64,000 nt of DNA from Heligmosomoides polygyrus polygyrus (GCA_947396885.1 OX377202.1:107712221-107776220); one strand, 5' to 3'; positions 44,348-56,423 are shown, counted from the first letter of the stretch. The notes: generated by a model not told the origin, from the letters alone. Numbers and translations are program-made.

Positions 44348-44499
44348 TCGAAAATATTCACAACGCCGATAGCCCCAACCCCAATCGTTTTATTCTGCAA
44401 AGCAATCTTCATAAAGAAAATAAAGACAGGATCAGAGAAGGGATTTGTAGAGGACGACTGAAAGGACAAGTGGTAGCCGTCGAAGACCACCGCTGTTGT

Positions 44500-45185
44500 A
44501 GGTAATAAAGATGCATGAGTTTGTTAGCATCTGTGCATGGAACGAGGGAAATAAATTCGAAAACAATTCAAAGGGTGCGGGATACTTTCCTTACAACCTA
44601 ATAGTAGGCTTGAAAAAAAATGATAGATATGTGGAATGAAATGAAGAAAATAAATAAAAGAAATATCCTGTTTCACCTCTTAGCCCTACAATTACTTCCC
44701 TGGTATCATCAACAGGCCAGAAAGCTGCAGCTCATAAGAACCTAACTTGTACAGGGTGGTCATATGAAGCCTGATAGGCTACAGAAAATTCAAATCTTTC
44801 ATATTAGTCTACAAGGATGATTTCCAGAACTGAAGAAAACGCTCCAGATATTGATTGGAGCATGACTGCACACTAGCCCACTGCGTTTAAAAGACACTGG
44901 AATGGATTGAAGCCGAGCTTCAGGTTTTCTAGAATTCTCTAGGTGGGTCTAATATACTACGTTTGTTGGTCTAACAGTCTGAAACACTCACCCATTTCGA
45001 ACTTTGTTAGAGTTAAAACGGAGGAATCATTACTGTATCTGCAGTAAAGTAGAGAACAACGTTCTAGCACTGACTTCTCAGTTCTGTTCGCAAGCAGCAG
45101 ACATTACTCATTAAACTTTTTCTTATTATTCTTTTTCTTCTTCAGCGTCTGTCCGGCTTCCTGGCGGGGTTTGCTATTCTGGTGT
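44500..45185. other. No recognisable gene
   Basis: AT-rich sequence, possibly 3' UTR of the RTE at 45.2-48.1 kb near its right edge. Nothing else supported. Confidence 0.4.
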
Positions 45186-45189
45186 CGTG

Positions 45190-46556
45190 CTACCACTTTT
45201 CGCGATCTAGCGCCAGATCACGGTGGACACCAGCTACTTTGGAGTCCATATGTAGCGTGTCAGACCAGCGCTGCTTTGGACGCCCTCTAGGCCGCTTTCC
45301 TATTACCTCGAAGTTAAGGCCTATCTCGCGGACATCGTCTTCCTTTCCACGCAGAACGTAGTCGTACCATTGCAAGCGAGCTTCGCGCATATCGTCAGCT
45401 ATCGGCGCGATACCGAACCTCTGCCGAATGACATCGTTTAGGGTGCGGCCCATGTGCATGACTCCAGCCGTCTAACGCAGCATCTTCGTCTCGATGACGC
45501 TGAGGCGCGTTTCAACTTCCTTAGTGGCAGGCCAACACTTAGCGCCGTACATCGCTACTGGCTGGATGACTGCCCTGTAGATCTTCGACTTAAAGCGTTT
45601 TGGTATCTTCTTGTCGCAGAGCACGCCAGTCAACGAACGGTCAACGGGCGCCACTTAGACCAAGCTGCACTCACGCGTGAGTTCACTTCAGCCATCAGAT
45701 CGGCGTCAGACGCGACTGCTGATCCCAGGTACCTACAGACCGCAGTGCGTGGAAGCTCGATGCCGTTAACCTTGATGGAGCGAGACTCACTAACATCCGT
45801 CGTTAGATATTCGGTCTTCTTCACGTTCAATCTGAGTCCAAACCGCTCCAAGCGATCGCACCAAGCTTGCATCTCTCGCTCAAGTTCATCTTTATCTTCG
45901 CTAGCGCGCATTATGTCATCAGCATAAAGCAAAGTCCAGGGGACTGGCTTCTGAAGATCCCGTGAAATGGCGTCCATCACGACAACAAAGAGGAGTGGGG
46001 AAAGCGCAGAACCCTGGTGTACCCCGATAGAGATGGGAAACTCCATCGAGGTTTCAGCTGCATCTTGAAGTCGACTCTTTGGACAAGAGTAGAGAATTCC
46101 CACCCTCTCTATGAGCTCTTCAGGAACTGCCTGTTGACGCAGTGCGTACCACATCACTTCACGCGGTACGCGGTCAAAGGCCTTCTCCAAGTCGAGGAAG
46201 GCGATATGCACTGGCTCCTGTTTCTCGCGATGCTTCTCTATCAGGAAGCGGGCGGCGTGAATGGCATCAACGGTGCCACGGCCAGCCACGAAGCCGCACT
46301 GATTGCTGGAAAGCTGGTCGATGTCACGAATTCGTCCGTCGCCAATTCGCTCAAAGATCTGCATGCTGTGCGAGAGCAAGCAAATCGGACGGTAATTGGA
46401 GCAGTCTGCAGTACTGCCTTTTTTCTTCCAAATCGGAATCGTCGTATTTTGGCTCCAACAGTCAGGTACTTTCTTTTCTGCTACAACAAGATTAAAGAAC
46501 TTCGCCAACCACTCAGTGTAGTCGCGCCAGCGCTTCAATGCTTTCTTGCGGTCCAT
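45190..46556 (-). pseudogene. RTE-type reverse transcriptase, second lineage
   Basis: [96 protein letters not shown] (catalytic YADD) and LRLNVKKTEYLTTD. After a frameshift near 45640 follow YRAVIQPVAMYGAKCWPATK and, past a stop near 45473, GKRPRGRPKQRWSDTLHMD and LDREKW. Catalytic residues are kept, frame broken. Confidence 0.85.
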
Positions 46557-47548
46557 AAGAAGACGTCCATTCTCATCATTGATGCCGAAAAACTTTTCAA
46601 TGTCCTCGGTCTGCTGATAGCGATTCTTGGCAAGCTGGTACAGATACTGCTTACCATCGCGTGACTCGAGCTTCTCGTTGACATCTCCATAATGAGTGGC
46701 TTTTGCAACAGCTACGGCCTTCTTTGCAGCTTTCTTCGCTTCTTGGTACTTCCGCCAGTTATCGGCTGTCTTTTCGCTGAGAAATACGTGATAAAGCGAC
46801 TTCTTCTCTCATACCTTTGCCTTCACGTCTATTGCCCACAACCATGTCTGCTTGTCGACCTTTCGTCGCCCAGGCCTCGTAACGCCCAGTTCCGACTGTG
46901 CAGCTTGAGGTGTCGCGTCCGTCGCCATCTTCCAAGTTTCGTCGACAGTTGTGACCGTCGGTAACCGCACGCGAGAAATCACAGCTGCTTCCTTCTCTTT
47001 TATTCTCCACTACTTTATTCTCGGTGCACCGCATCGCTCGACCGGCTTCTGCCTTGGAGGGGCGATCCTTAGGGTGCAGATCAGCGGTCGGTGCTCCGGG
47101 GCGATCGTCTCATACGGCGCAATCTTCGCATCTGTTACAATATAAAACATAAGAAAATGTAAAATTCAAAGAAATAAAAAAGCTGAAAAATAAGAGAATT
47201 TTTAAAATCATAATTAATTAAAAGAATGATATGTCACAAAATATAAACCATAAAAAGGTTCATTTCGCCACTGCCTTTAGACGAGCCTTTGCGTAATGCT
47301 CATCCCGTGGCTCTTCAGTGAAGTAGAGGAGCATATTTAAAGATATCTTTGAAATCTGTTTGTGTGATGAAAGATAGGAAAATGGAAAGGAGTGTAGATC
47401 AGATGTAGAACAGAAGAGAAAGAATGAATATGAAATGATAAAGAATTAGACTCTATATAAAGACCTCGGTCGCGATCTTTCATAATGACAACGTCTATTT
47501 GAGACTTGGAGCCCCACTAAAGTATGAGGTGGGGTGGGAGTCGCGTTT

Positions 47549-48100
47549 TCAGAAAACGGTGTTCACAATGGTGAGATTATGCGATTCCGCATACTCAAGA
47601 ATACGCTCACCATGGGCGTTATGCGACCCGTACCCGAAACCATCATGACAGCGGTAACCGTCCTTCGTAGCACATACGTGCCGACTAAGTTCACCAGCGA
47701 CTATTATGACATCTTTCGACGGTATCTCTGCTGTCTTCTCGTCAAGTAGGCTCCAAAACTCAGCCGTGCCTTGCTCTGAGCAGCAGGTCTGCGGAGCATA
47801 CGCAGAGAAGAAGTGATAGAGTCGCTCCTTAGCGGCGACCATGTTTTTCATCAACCGATCGTCAAAGCGTTCGACGCATACAATCGTGTCACGATATCGT
47901 TCGGAGACGATTACAACGACACCACTGGTGGTCCTGGGACCTCCACATAGAACGGCCTTGAAGCCACGTCCTATGTCGCTTGACTTGCGGCAGGACCGCC
48001 TCGTCTCCTGCATCGCACAGAAATCAACTCTTGTACGCTCCAGTGCTTCAACAAAATCGCATGAGCGGCTTGTCAACGTACTCACATTCAGCGTAGCCAC
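47549..48100 (-). pseudogene. RTE-type endonuclease, second lineage
   Basis: MATLNVSTLTSRSCDFVEAL, VDFCAMQETRRSCRKSS (catalytic E), SGVVVIVSERYRD, YHFFSAYAPQTCCSEQGTAE, VIIVAGELSRHV (GDFN motif changed to AGEL, catalytic Asp lost) and NAHGERILEYAESHNLTIVN. The terminal D-H part is missing where an AT-rich block intervenes. Confidence 0.8.
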
Positions 48101-48419
48101 GCGGGTCCTGCTTACGTTACGGGACTTTCAGACAAGCTCAGTTGCCTCCGATGCCGTCCTCGCATTAGGGACCCTCGCATACTTGTCACACTCGCAAAGC
48201 CTCGAAGCACTATCTCGAAATAGTTGAACTGTCATGCACCATGTGATGTGACATGCGTCTTCGTAGGCCGGCCTGTTACGAGATCCTTTCGCCTGCAGTC
48301 GAATGTCCGTGTTCGACTCAGCTCGCCAATGCGGGCAGTTTCCAGTTGCACCACGTGGAGGGACGGACATCGCCACCTCTCAGGGAAACAACAAACGTAA
48401 TATATCACCGTCCCTCTTG

Positions 48420-48596
48420 CGCCTTTGAATTGGTACCAGACTCATCTGGGAAGGATAAAGCGCTGAATTGTTCAGTAGCTAGCCACCGCAACTCATTGCA
48501 ATGCCTATTCAAATCATCTCGTTAGCATTCCGCAGAAGCAGCATGAAAAAGGGATTCGCCAACGCCGTTCCTTATCCTTTATCATTCAAGAAGCCT
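48420..48596 (+). repeat. 5'-truncated family-S SINE
   Basis: gaaggataaagcgctgaatt, accgcaactcattgcaatg, then cgccgttccttatcc. The left boundary of the inverted repeat runs through this SINE, and its full-length partner is at 58090-58360. Confidence 0.7.
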
Positions 48597-48780
48597 AAAT
48601 GGATGGTGTAGCTGCCATAAATCAACTGTGATGAGTTTTCTGCATTGCCGTTTAAAGCCGTTGGCGTCTCCTCAAATGTCGAGTAATGTAATAATGAATG
48701 CATGGTATTTCATTCAATTATTATTTGACAGCACTAAAGATGTGGCAACATGTGTTGCTTTAAACCATTATTTCAAAGAT

Positions 48781-50250
48781 TTTATTGCAGCATAAGAAAC
48801 ACAACACTGCTTAAGACTACTCAGACCTTCTACGCTGATCCTGAGTGCTTGCCGCCCTTGCAGTTCACCTCAAGAAAACACACACAACCACATGTTCGCC
48901 GTCCTTCTTGCCGTAGTTGCAGCCAAACTCAGAGGCGCTTCCCTTCTGTAACTACCAAATGTTACAAGACATTACAATATCCAGTTCAGGTAGGTGACGC
49001 GCATTTACCTTTCCAACTGCATCCTTCACAGTTCTAGCAGCCAGTCCATGATGTCTTTCTCTGACTCGCTGCCTTCTGGCCTGGAAATAACGATTGCAGC
49101 TGCCTGTCTAATCAAGCAGAGCCTCTATCTACGCGCGTCACTGTCGTCATGACCATCTAGTGCATCAGTAACAAAGCAGTTCATGTCTCGGTTTTTCTTC
49201 TTTGATTAGTCTAAAAAAAGATTTCCGGAGCCCGACAGTGACCCCGCGTTGGAAGTTTTTGAACGACCTGCTTAGATGTTACTCGTACCATCTCGCATAA
49301 TATTCCTTTTTGTATGCGTTGCCTAGCTTGTCAAAGCAAGCAAAAGCAAATTTTTGCAGCAGAAACCTCTAGAGCACCTTGTGAATGTTGTGCGGAAGAG
49401 ATATCCTTTTCCATCACGTGGTCTTCCTTCTCGCAGGGCAGGATCGCGGATCATTAAACCAGCCATGCCTTCTGCACTACACTCGTACTTCTGAATACTC
49501 GGAGTCTCAGTATAAGCACCCTTGTATATGTAGTATATATTTTATCCTTTGGTAAATAATTTTCAATCACAAGGGATACGTGAGAATTGAAGCATACAAT
49601 TTAAGAGGATAGAACCAAAACAACTTGTTAAACTCTTCTGCTAAAGGCAAATGAGGAACGGACTAGAGAAAATCAATTTTAAACCACTTTTTTAAACTTA
49701 CAAGGGAGGCCAGTTTGTCCTTTAGAGAGTCGTGGGAAAAGAGTTTCAGCAGAAACTCTAATTTGAGATCATCTCTAAATTTGTCCTGCAGATATGTGCA
49801 GTTGGGCCACTGCGTGATGAAATCTCTGATATCCGCATCAGTTACGCTATTCGCGCCGACCCAGACGAGGACCTAAATATATGGAAAAATAAAAAAAAAA
49901 TGAGGAGGATAAAAAAACTTTTCGAGTTTTGCTTGAAGTTTCAGACTTCTCGACATTTTTTCAAAAAAAGGAAGCGTCGATTTACTCTGCCAGGACGTTT
50001 AATCGTTGGTCGTCTGAGAACCATATTTGAAAGTTCCTCTTTTTAACAACAAGATTATTTCACTTTTTCAGATTGAGAACCTCTATTACTCATCTCATTG
50101 GAGCCTCGACTTTACCTAAAGAGCGGGTTCTTTATGTGGTTATCTGAGTGTGAGTATAACGATTTTTCACTTCGGTTTAACTTTGACACGGTTCAGAGAA
50201 AGTGATGAACTAACACCCACCAGCACAACTGTACTCCAAGACAAGGCCAT
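48781..50250 (-). pseudogene. Secreted-protein family copy C (five exons, dead)
   Basis: Exon 1 50221-50250 (MALSWSTVVL), exon 2 49702-49872 (57 codons, TQWPNC-type core), exon 3 from 49490 (KYECSAEGMAGLMIRDPAL), exon 4 49009-49080 (72 nt, one base shorter than its paralogues, hence a frameshift), exon 5 48865-48945 (SEFGCNYGKK...VCVFLR). Exon 3 meets TAG at 49323-49325 through a frameshift shared with copy D, so this lesion predates the inverted duplication. TTTATT at 48781 is the reverse of AATAAA. Confidence 0.72.
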
Positions 50251-50283
50251 TATGAAATCTGTTTGTGGGGCTCACTACGCTCC

Positions 50284-50291
50284 CTTTTATA
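50284..50291 (-). promoter_or_regulatory. TATA box of copy C
   Basis: TATAAAAG on the minus strand, 41 bp before the ATG at 50250. The surrounding 100 bp is nearly identical to copy D. Confidence 0.75.
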
Positions 50292-50769
50292 TCCAACGAC
50301 AGGGGCTCTATTCGGTCTGTTCAATAATGGTTGCATTTCTGCAGCCAAGAATGTTTGGATTTTTGCATGTCAACGCGCACAGCGCGTATGGACAGGCATT
50401 CCAGACGAGCGAGAACAGTGCCGTGCATGTTTTTTATTCAAAACTGCTGCACAAATACGTCGGCATATTCCATTTTCAACAGTAAAGTACTAAGCAAGAG
50501 TTTGGGATTTTGTGCACTCCTCTCGGAAGTCGTTTGCTGACAACAGTTGCGATTATTAATATTCAGTTAGCAGTAGGGTTTCCGGCTATGGCAAATCGTA
50601 ATAATACCAGGACATGACTACTATGACAGAAAATCACGCAGTCATCGACACCACAGGGGAATTTACCTTTTTAGCCGATTCTCACACCTCTCCAGAACAA
50701 TCTCCCTTTGTGTCAAAACATTTGTAGTCCAAAAGGGATTTTTGCTGAGCCGCAGCAGATGCATTGTTG

Positions 50770-51550
50770 AAAGTCAATTTTCAGCCACTCTCCAACTAGG
50801 GCTACCTTCTAATTGTGCAAACTATGGAAAGTGTTTTTAAGAAAAGCTTTGCTGTAAAAGGCCCAGACCTAGTGATCCTTTGAAATTGGATTCGACGAGT
50901 TTGAGGGCCAAACTATCCCCAGAACCAAGGACCATTCTGCTCTCAGAAGGCGATTGTCAACTTCTATCAATGTGCAGGCTTTCAGTTTTAAAATTCGACT
51001 ATTCACGAAGTTGGATTATCTTTGGAAAACATGCTGGTAGACAACGTAGTTAATTTTGACATTTGTGTCGAAAAAAAAAACAGGAAGTGTCTTGCCTTCG
51101 GATGGTATTCCAGCTCAAATCGTTACAGAATTCAGAAACACTTTTGAGCATACACGAGGGTTTCCACATCTTCCTATAGGCGGTGATAGAAGTTGTCGGT
51201 GATTTTGGCTGTTATGAGCAATCCCTACGGCGAAAACATTCTCATCAGACAAACGACGTCTGATAAGCGGCCCCTGACGGAGTCAAGGAGTTTTTCGCAC
51301 TCTTCAAGTCTATGCAGCTCCATTAAATGAATGCCGACCAAAGAGTTGTTAACTTGAAATCCCTACATCTTGTTTGGCAGTGATCTGAACAATTCGTTGT
51401 GAGAACCGTAAGATGAAAGCAATTTTGTTCAGGTTAACTTCGTCGTTTTTCCATATCTTTTCAATTATCTTTCTAATGCCAGGTAGGTTGACGGCTTGAA
51501 GTCGGTCGGTTTTGATACGTTGGCGACCCATGGTCATGCTGGCTTTGGAA
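50770..51550 (-). pseudogene. IS630/Tc1-superfamily transposase relic (left copy)
   Basis: MGRQRIKTDRLQAVNLPGIR with IRKIIEKIWKNDEVNLNKIAF is the N-terminal HTH region. Catalytic-domain debris follows downstream on the minus strand (SDEKVFAVGIAHNS-type, WAGIPSEGKT-type, then WPSNSSNP and VWAFYSKAFL). The set resembles nematode DD37E-like transposases. Frameshifts throughout. Partner at 55023-55930. Confidence 0.6.
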
Positions 51551-52140
51551 TGGTGTACTCGTTAGTGGTAATGCACCTCAACCTTCCGTTCATTCGTTGA
51601 TGTGGAGCCTTTTTGCCAGCTTCGCTGTTCGAAGTCCTCCAACGACGAGGTGTACGATGGTGGTTCGATGAAGAAAATGGATGCAAAACTTGTTGAAGAT
51701 GGAGACCGTAGAGTTTCATTCCATGGTCGAAAGCTCGCCTCGACAATTTTTAAACAGAACGCCCAACCACTTTAATATTAAGGGATAATTCTGCAAGGCC
51801 TTTTCTGCTTTTAGCACTGTTCCCCAAGCTGGAGTATTGTCTCCAATCTTATCACTGCTGTGCTCGTACGCCCTTCAAACCGCATTGCTAGCCTTGGAGT
51901 CACATGAGCCAGCTGATGATGAAAAGTCTACAAAGCAGTCTATGCTACCGAAGACTCGAGGGCTCTTCAGAAGGCGATCGACTTTGTATGCTCTTAGGCA
52001 GAAAAGTGGGAGTTACCTCTTGCAACTGAGAAGACGTAGCTTGTAGTAAGCTCCAACTTCTTTCTTTTTCAAACCTCGGCATTGTAAGTTGTTAGTCAGT
52101 TAAGCTTTTTGTGCCAGCACGAGGTTTTAGGTGGATCTTT

Positions 52141-52191
52141 ATTCAGCTGCGCCTGACGTTTCGACTTATCGTCGTCTGCAGAGGCCTGAAT
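52141..52191 (-). ncRNA. Hammerhead-like motif of the PLE (left copy)
   Basis: Minus strand: ATTCAG/CTGAAT outer helix, 4-nt bulge, GCCT/AGGC helix, core CTGCAGA (one mismatch to CUGANGA), GAC-gataa-GTC helix, then intact GAAAC followed by GTC. It lies about 210 bp downstream of the GIY-YIG frame end, as expected for a PLE terminal region. Short-stem-III hammerheads of PLEs act as dimers; activity here is uncertain because of the core change. Confidence 0.6.
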
Positions 52192-52403
52192 GGGTGCATA
52201 GGTTTTCATATGCGCTCTACCTCACCAAGCCCTTTTTATCGACCCTAGCATTTCGGACATTCCCCACGAACACAAAGGAGGGACCAAGTGGGAGAAACGA
52301 ACTCACCAATTGGATCCACCGCAAGGGGTGATGTTCGCCCACGTTAGTTAGCCAGTAGGGACGAATGGGCCATACTGCATACCGCTGTCGCCGACCGGTC
52401 CTT

Positions 52404-53200
52404 CTATTGTTCACAATGGGGCACAAACGACAGAAAGTCACTCATACCAGAAAGGCACTCATTTCGGTTGTTCATTACTGGATTTCTTCTAAAAATCCAG
52501 AATGCCTCTAACGCTCTTCTTGCCGAAATGTCTCTTACAACGGCCAAGATGGTACATTTCACCTCAAACTCTTTCCCATTATGTGCATCAATCTTATGCT
52601 TTTTAAGTGGACTGGTTAGTAATCCACGTGGTTTACTTGATAGATGTTCCCTCACACGTACTGCGAGATCCCTTCCCGTTTCTCCGATGTATTTGGCGTT
52701 GCATGCGAAGCACTTGATCTGATAAATTGCTCCAATCTTTGAACAATTGCCTAATCTTCCACTTGTGCAAATAACGCAATTTTCAGAAAGACACTGCTGA
52801 TCGTAGAGTCTATTCCGAACTAACTGCCGTTTAATGTTGTTGTTAGGAATGTTCACTAAGAAGAGTCCTGCAGTTGTGCTCTTGCAATAGCTCTTTGAAG
52901 TACAGCATTGACTCTATCGGAGATAGGACGAAGGACGAGTGGCATTTTGTCTACTCGGGATCTATCATGGGAGTTAGCGTGAGATCTTCTATGAGCACTT
53001 GAAACCCTATATCCGTTTGAAGTAGCTATATCTGAAAAACTCGTAAAGATTCTTGACGTTTGCTGGGCTCGTACACATGCCAGCTACCGTTCGGGACATG
53101 ATGCTGACAACAGCCCTCTTCACAGCGGTGGGGTGTGCTGACCTTGCGTGAATCAAGATGTTTTTCGAACTGATGATACTTTTTAGTGACTGGACCACTA
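52404..53200 (-). pseudogene. Penelope-like element, RT end and GIY-YIG nuclease
   Basis: 53198-53007: ILIHARSAHPTAVKRAVVSI, MSRTVAGMCTSP, a PLE RT-thumb segment. About 52990-52860: VDKMPLVLRPISDRVNAVLQ, RAIARAQLQDSS, then a stop. The frame 52856-52404 is open: NIKRQLVRNRLYDQQC, ENCVICTSGRLGNC (Cys linker), AIYQIKCFACNAKYIGETGR (GIY-YIG core), VRVREHL, ARRALEAFWIFRRNP. The nuclease part alone is intact (150 codons), but the element is truncated. Confidence 0.85.
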
Positions 53201-53547
53201 AATTATACTCAATCGCCGACGTATAGGACTAATAGCTAGAATTTAGAAAAAGTTGACGAAGTGCTTTATTTGGGCTTTGTCATAATGAGTGACCCATGTT
53301 CTTCAAAACGCGGCGGACTTTTGGTGAAGTAAGTCAGTTTTCGCATTTATGACTTCAAAGCTCTGAAATCCAGTTTTCAGAGGTGTACATAAAGGCCTTT
53401 AAAACCTATGTGCGACCTATCGTGGAGACTGACTAGGAAACTATCTCAACGGTACGTCGGAACGGCCGAAGCTTTGTACATGGGCAGAATCGCATCTCTC
53501 TGGGAAACAAGAAAATGCAAATATCTCGACTGCCATATAATTCTGTT

Positions 53548-53769
53548 AGAGTTAGGGACGACAGAAGTTGGGCCGTTGGCGGCGTTACCCCTATGCCTGC
53601 ACGCGGAGGGCGAGCTCAAGTTGGCCGGAAACAGCGATACGCCGCCCATCTACCGCTGCGCCACCATCGCTCGCTCGTCATCGCTGTTAATAGCCAACTG
53701 AGCCCGCCTTCCGCCTGTAGGCATAGGGCTAACGCCGCCGACAGCCCCATTTTCGTCGTACCTAACTCT
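53548..53769. mobile_element. Foldback MITE at palindrome centre
   Basis: agagttagggacgacagaag and cttttgtc-type complement (tttcgtcgtacctaactct) are inverted ends. The arms pair over about 70 bp (cgttacccctatgcctgc versus gtaggcatagggctaacg). It sits in the 1-kb spacer between the large inverted arms. Confidence 0.85.
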
Positions 53770-53784
53770 GTGCAGAGTTGTATT

Positions 53785-54165
53785 AATTACGTTACTTGCA
53801 CAAGTGGAAGATTAGGCGATTGTTCAAAGATTGGAGCAATTTATCAGATCAAGTGCTGGGCATGGAACGCCAAATACATCGGAGAAACGGGAAGGGATTT
53901 CGCAGTACGTGTGAGGAAACATCTATCAAGTAACTAATCTGGATTACTAACCAGCCCACTTGAAAAGCATAAGATTGATGCGCATAGGGAAAGACTTTGA
54001 GGTGAAATGTACCATCTTGGCCGTTGTAAGAGACATTTCGGCAAGAAGAGCGTTAGAAGCATTCTGGATTTATAGAAGAAATCCAGTAGTGAACAACCGG
54101 AATGAGTGCCTTTCTGTTATGAGTGACTTTCTGTCGTTTGTGCCCCATTGTGAACTATAGAAGGA
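53785..54165 (+). pseudogene. PLE GIY-YIG nuclease (right copy, broken)
   Basis: CTSGRLGDCSKIGAIYQIKC, NAKYIGETGRDFAVRVRKHL, then a stop after LSSN near 53936 and a frameshift; FEVKCTILAVVRDISARRAL and RRNPVVNNRNECLS continue to 54160. Homologous to 52404-52785 in the left arm, and more damaged. Confidence 0.82.
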
Positions 54166-54369
54166 CCGGTTGGCGACAGCGGTATGCGGTATGCCCCATT
54201 CGTCCCTACTGGCTAGCTAACTGGGCGAACATCAGCCCTTGCGGTGGATCCAATTGGTGAGTTCGTTTCTCCCACGTGGTCCCTCCTTTGTGTTCGTGGG
54301 GAATGTCCGAAATGCTAGGGTCGCCAAAGCGCTTGGTAGGGTAGAGCGCATATGAAAACCTATGCACCC

Positions 54370-54420
54370 ATTCAGGCCTCTGCAGACGACGATAAGTCAA
54401 AACGTCAGGCGCAGCTGAAT
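54370..54420 (+). ncRNA. Hammerhead-like motif of the PLE (right copy)
   Basis: Same fold as 52141-52191 on the plus strand, but the invariant G of GAAAC is now A (AAAAC at 54399-54403). Probably inactive. Helix pairings ATTCAG/CTGAAT and GCCT/AGGC are retained. Confidence 0.55.
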
Positions 54421-55022
54421 AAAGATCCACCTAAAACCTCGTGCTGGCACAAAAAGCTTAACTGACTAACAACTTACAATGCCGAGGTTTGAAAAAGAGA
54501 GAAGTTGAAGCTTACTGCAAGCTACGTTTTCCCAGTTGCAAGGGTAACTCCCACGTTTCTGCCTAAGAGCATATAAAGTCGATCGCCTTCTGAAAAGCCC
54601 TCGAGTCTTCGGTAGCATAGATTGCTTTGTAGACTTTTTCATCATCAGCTGGCTCATGTGGCTCCGAAGCTAGCAATGCGGTTTGAAGGGCGTACGAGCC
54701 CAGCAGTGATAAGATTGTAGACAATACTCCAGCTTGGGGAACAGTGCTACATGCAGAAAAGGCATTGCAGAATTATCCCTTAATATTAAAGTGGTTGGGC
54801 GTTCTGTTTAAAAATTGTCGAGGCGAGCTTTCGACCATGGAATGAAACTCTACGGTCTCCATCTTCAACAAGTTTTGCATCCATTTTCTTCATCGAACCA
54901 CCATCGTACACCTCGTCGTTGAAGGACTTCGAACAGCGAAGCTGGCAAAAAGGCTCCACATCAACGAATGAACGGAAGGTTGAGGGCAGTACCACTAACG
55001 AGTACACCATTCCAAAGCCAGC

Positions 55023-55930
55023 ATGACCATGGGTCGCCAACGTACCAAAACCGACCGACTTCAAGCCGTCAACATACCTGGCATTAGAAAGATAATTAAG
55101 AGGATACGGAGAAACGACGAAGTTAACCTGAACAAAATTGCTTTCATCTTACGGTTCTCACAACGAATTGTTCAGGGGCCGTATGCTCATGTTCCCCCGT
55201 TGGGGGAGAACCAATCAGTATCAAAACATCACATCACGCCCCAATCCCCCGTTGGGGGAGACTCGGGGTAGACGAGCATACGGCCCCAGATCACTACCAA
55301 ACAAGAGGTATGGATTTCAAGTTAACAACTCTTTCGTCGGCATTCATTTAATGGAGCTGCATAGACTTGAAGAGTGCGAAAAACTCCTTGACTCCGTCAG
55401 GGGCCGCTTATCAGACGTCGTTTGTCTGATGAGAAAGTTTTCGCCGTAGGGATTGCTCACAACAGCCAAAATTACCGACAACTTCTATCTCCGCCTATAG
55501 GAAAATGTGGAAACCCCAGTGTAGGCTCAAAAGTGTTTCTGAATTCTGTGACGATTTGGGCTGGAATTCCATCTGAAGGCAAGACACTTCCTGTTTTTTT
55601 TTCGACACAAATGTCAAAATTAACTACGTTGTCTACCAGCATGTTTTCCAAAAGATAGTCCAACTCCATGATAAGTCGAATTTTAAGACTGAAAGCCTGC
55701 ACTTTGATAAAAGTAGACAATCGCCTTCTGAGAGCAGAATGGTCCTTGGTTCTGGGGATAGTTTGGCCCTCAAACTCGTCGAATCCAATTTCAAAGGATC
55801 ACTAGGTCTGGGCCTTTTACAGCAAAGCTTTTCTTAAAAACACTTTCCATAGTTTGCACAATTAGAAGGTAGCCCTAGTTGAAGAGTGGCTGAAAATTGA
55901 CTTTCAACCATGCAGCTGCTGCGGCTCAGC
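55023..55930 (+). pseudogene. IS630/Tc1-superfamily transposase relic (right copy)
   Basis: MGRQRTKTDRLQAVNIPGIR, RRNDEVNLNKIAFILRFSQR (HTH), interrupted at 55175 by a 111-bp MITE, then LMELHRLEECEKLLDSVRG, a frameshift near 55425, SDEKVFAVGIAHNSQNYRQL (D1 region), TIWAGIPSEGKTLPVFF, and WPSNSSNP, VWAFYSKAFL near 55755-55845 in place of a WPP-SPDLNPLDY-type end. The order of motifs supports a DD37E-like nematode transposase. Confidence 0.65.
55176..55286. mobile_element. 111-bp MITE with 3-bp target duplication
   Basis: GGGCCGTATGCTC at the left and GAGCATACGGCCC at the right, an inner cccccgttgggggaga direct repeat, and CAG on both sides. The left arm preserves the empty site (ttcagatcac in reverse complement), defining the ends exactly. 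A 3-bp duplication fits PIF/Harbinger or CACTA-type elements. Confidence 0.92.
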
Positions 55931-56382
55931 AAAAATCCCTTTTGGACTACAAATGTTTTGACACAAAGGGAGATTGTTCTGGAGAGGTGTGAGAATCGGC
56001 TAAAAAGGTAAATTCTCCTGTGGTGTCGATGACTGCGTGATTTTCTGTCATAGTAGTCATGTCCTGGTATTATTACGATTTGCCATAGCCGGAAACCCTA
56101 CTGCTAACTGAATATTAATAATCGCAACTGTTGTCAGCAAACGACTTCCGAGAGGAGTGCACAAAATCCCAAACTCTTGCTTAGTACTTTACTGTTGAAA
56201 ATGGAATATGCCGACGTATTTGTGCAGCAGGTTTGAATAAAAAACATGCACGGCACTGTTCTCGCTCGTCTGGAATGCCTGTCCATACGCGCTGTGCGCG
56301 TTGACATGCAAAAATCCAAACATTCTTGGCTGCAGAAATGCAACCATTATTGAACAGACCGAATAGAGCCCCTGTCGTTGAA

Positions 56383-56390
56383 TATAAAAG
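56383..56390 (+). promoter_or_regulatory. TATA box of copy D
   Basis: TATAAAAG, 41 bp before the ATG at 56424. Confidence 0.75.
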
Positions 56391-56423
56391 GGAGCGTAGT
56401 GAGCCCCACAAACAGATTTCATA

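Larger units (their letters stand above)
45190..48110 (-). mobile_element. Second RTE-clade LINE, decayed
   Basis: Order on the minus strand: EN (48100-47549), AT-rich insertion (about 47135-47530), linker (47034-46560, frameshifted), RT (46556-45630), C-terminus (45654-45190). Its sequence differs clearly from the RTE at 37.9 kb, so two RTE lineages coexist. Confidence 0.8.
48420..52785. repeat. Left arm of a 4.4-kb inverted repeat
   Basis: Pairs with 53790-58253 in reverse orientation. Corresponding landmarks: SINE half, copy C/copy D, transposase relic, hammerhead-like motif and PLE GIY-YIG fragment. By eye the arms differ by scattered substitutions, small indels and a 111-bp MITE present only in the right arm. 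Confidence 0.92.
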
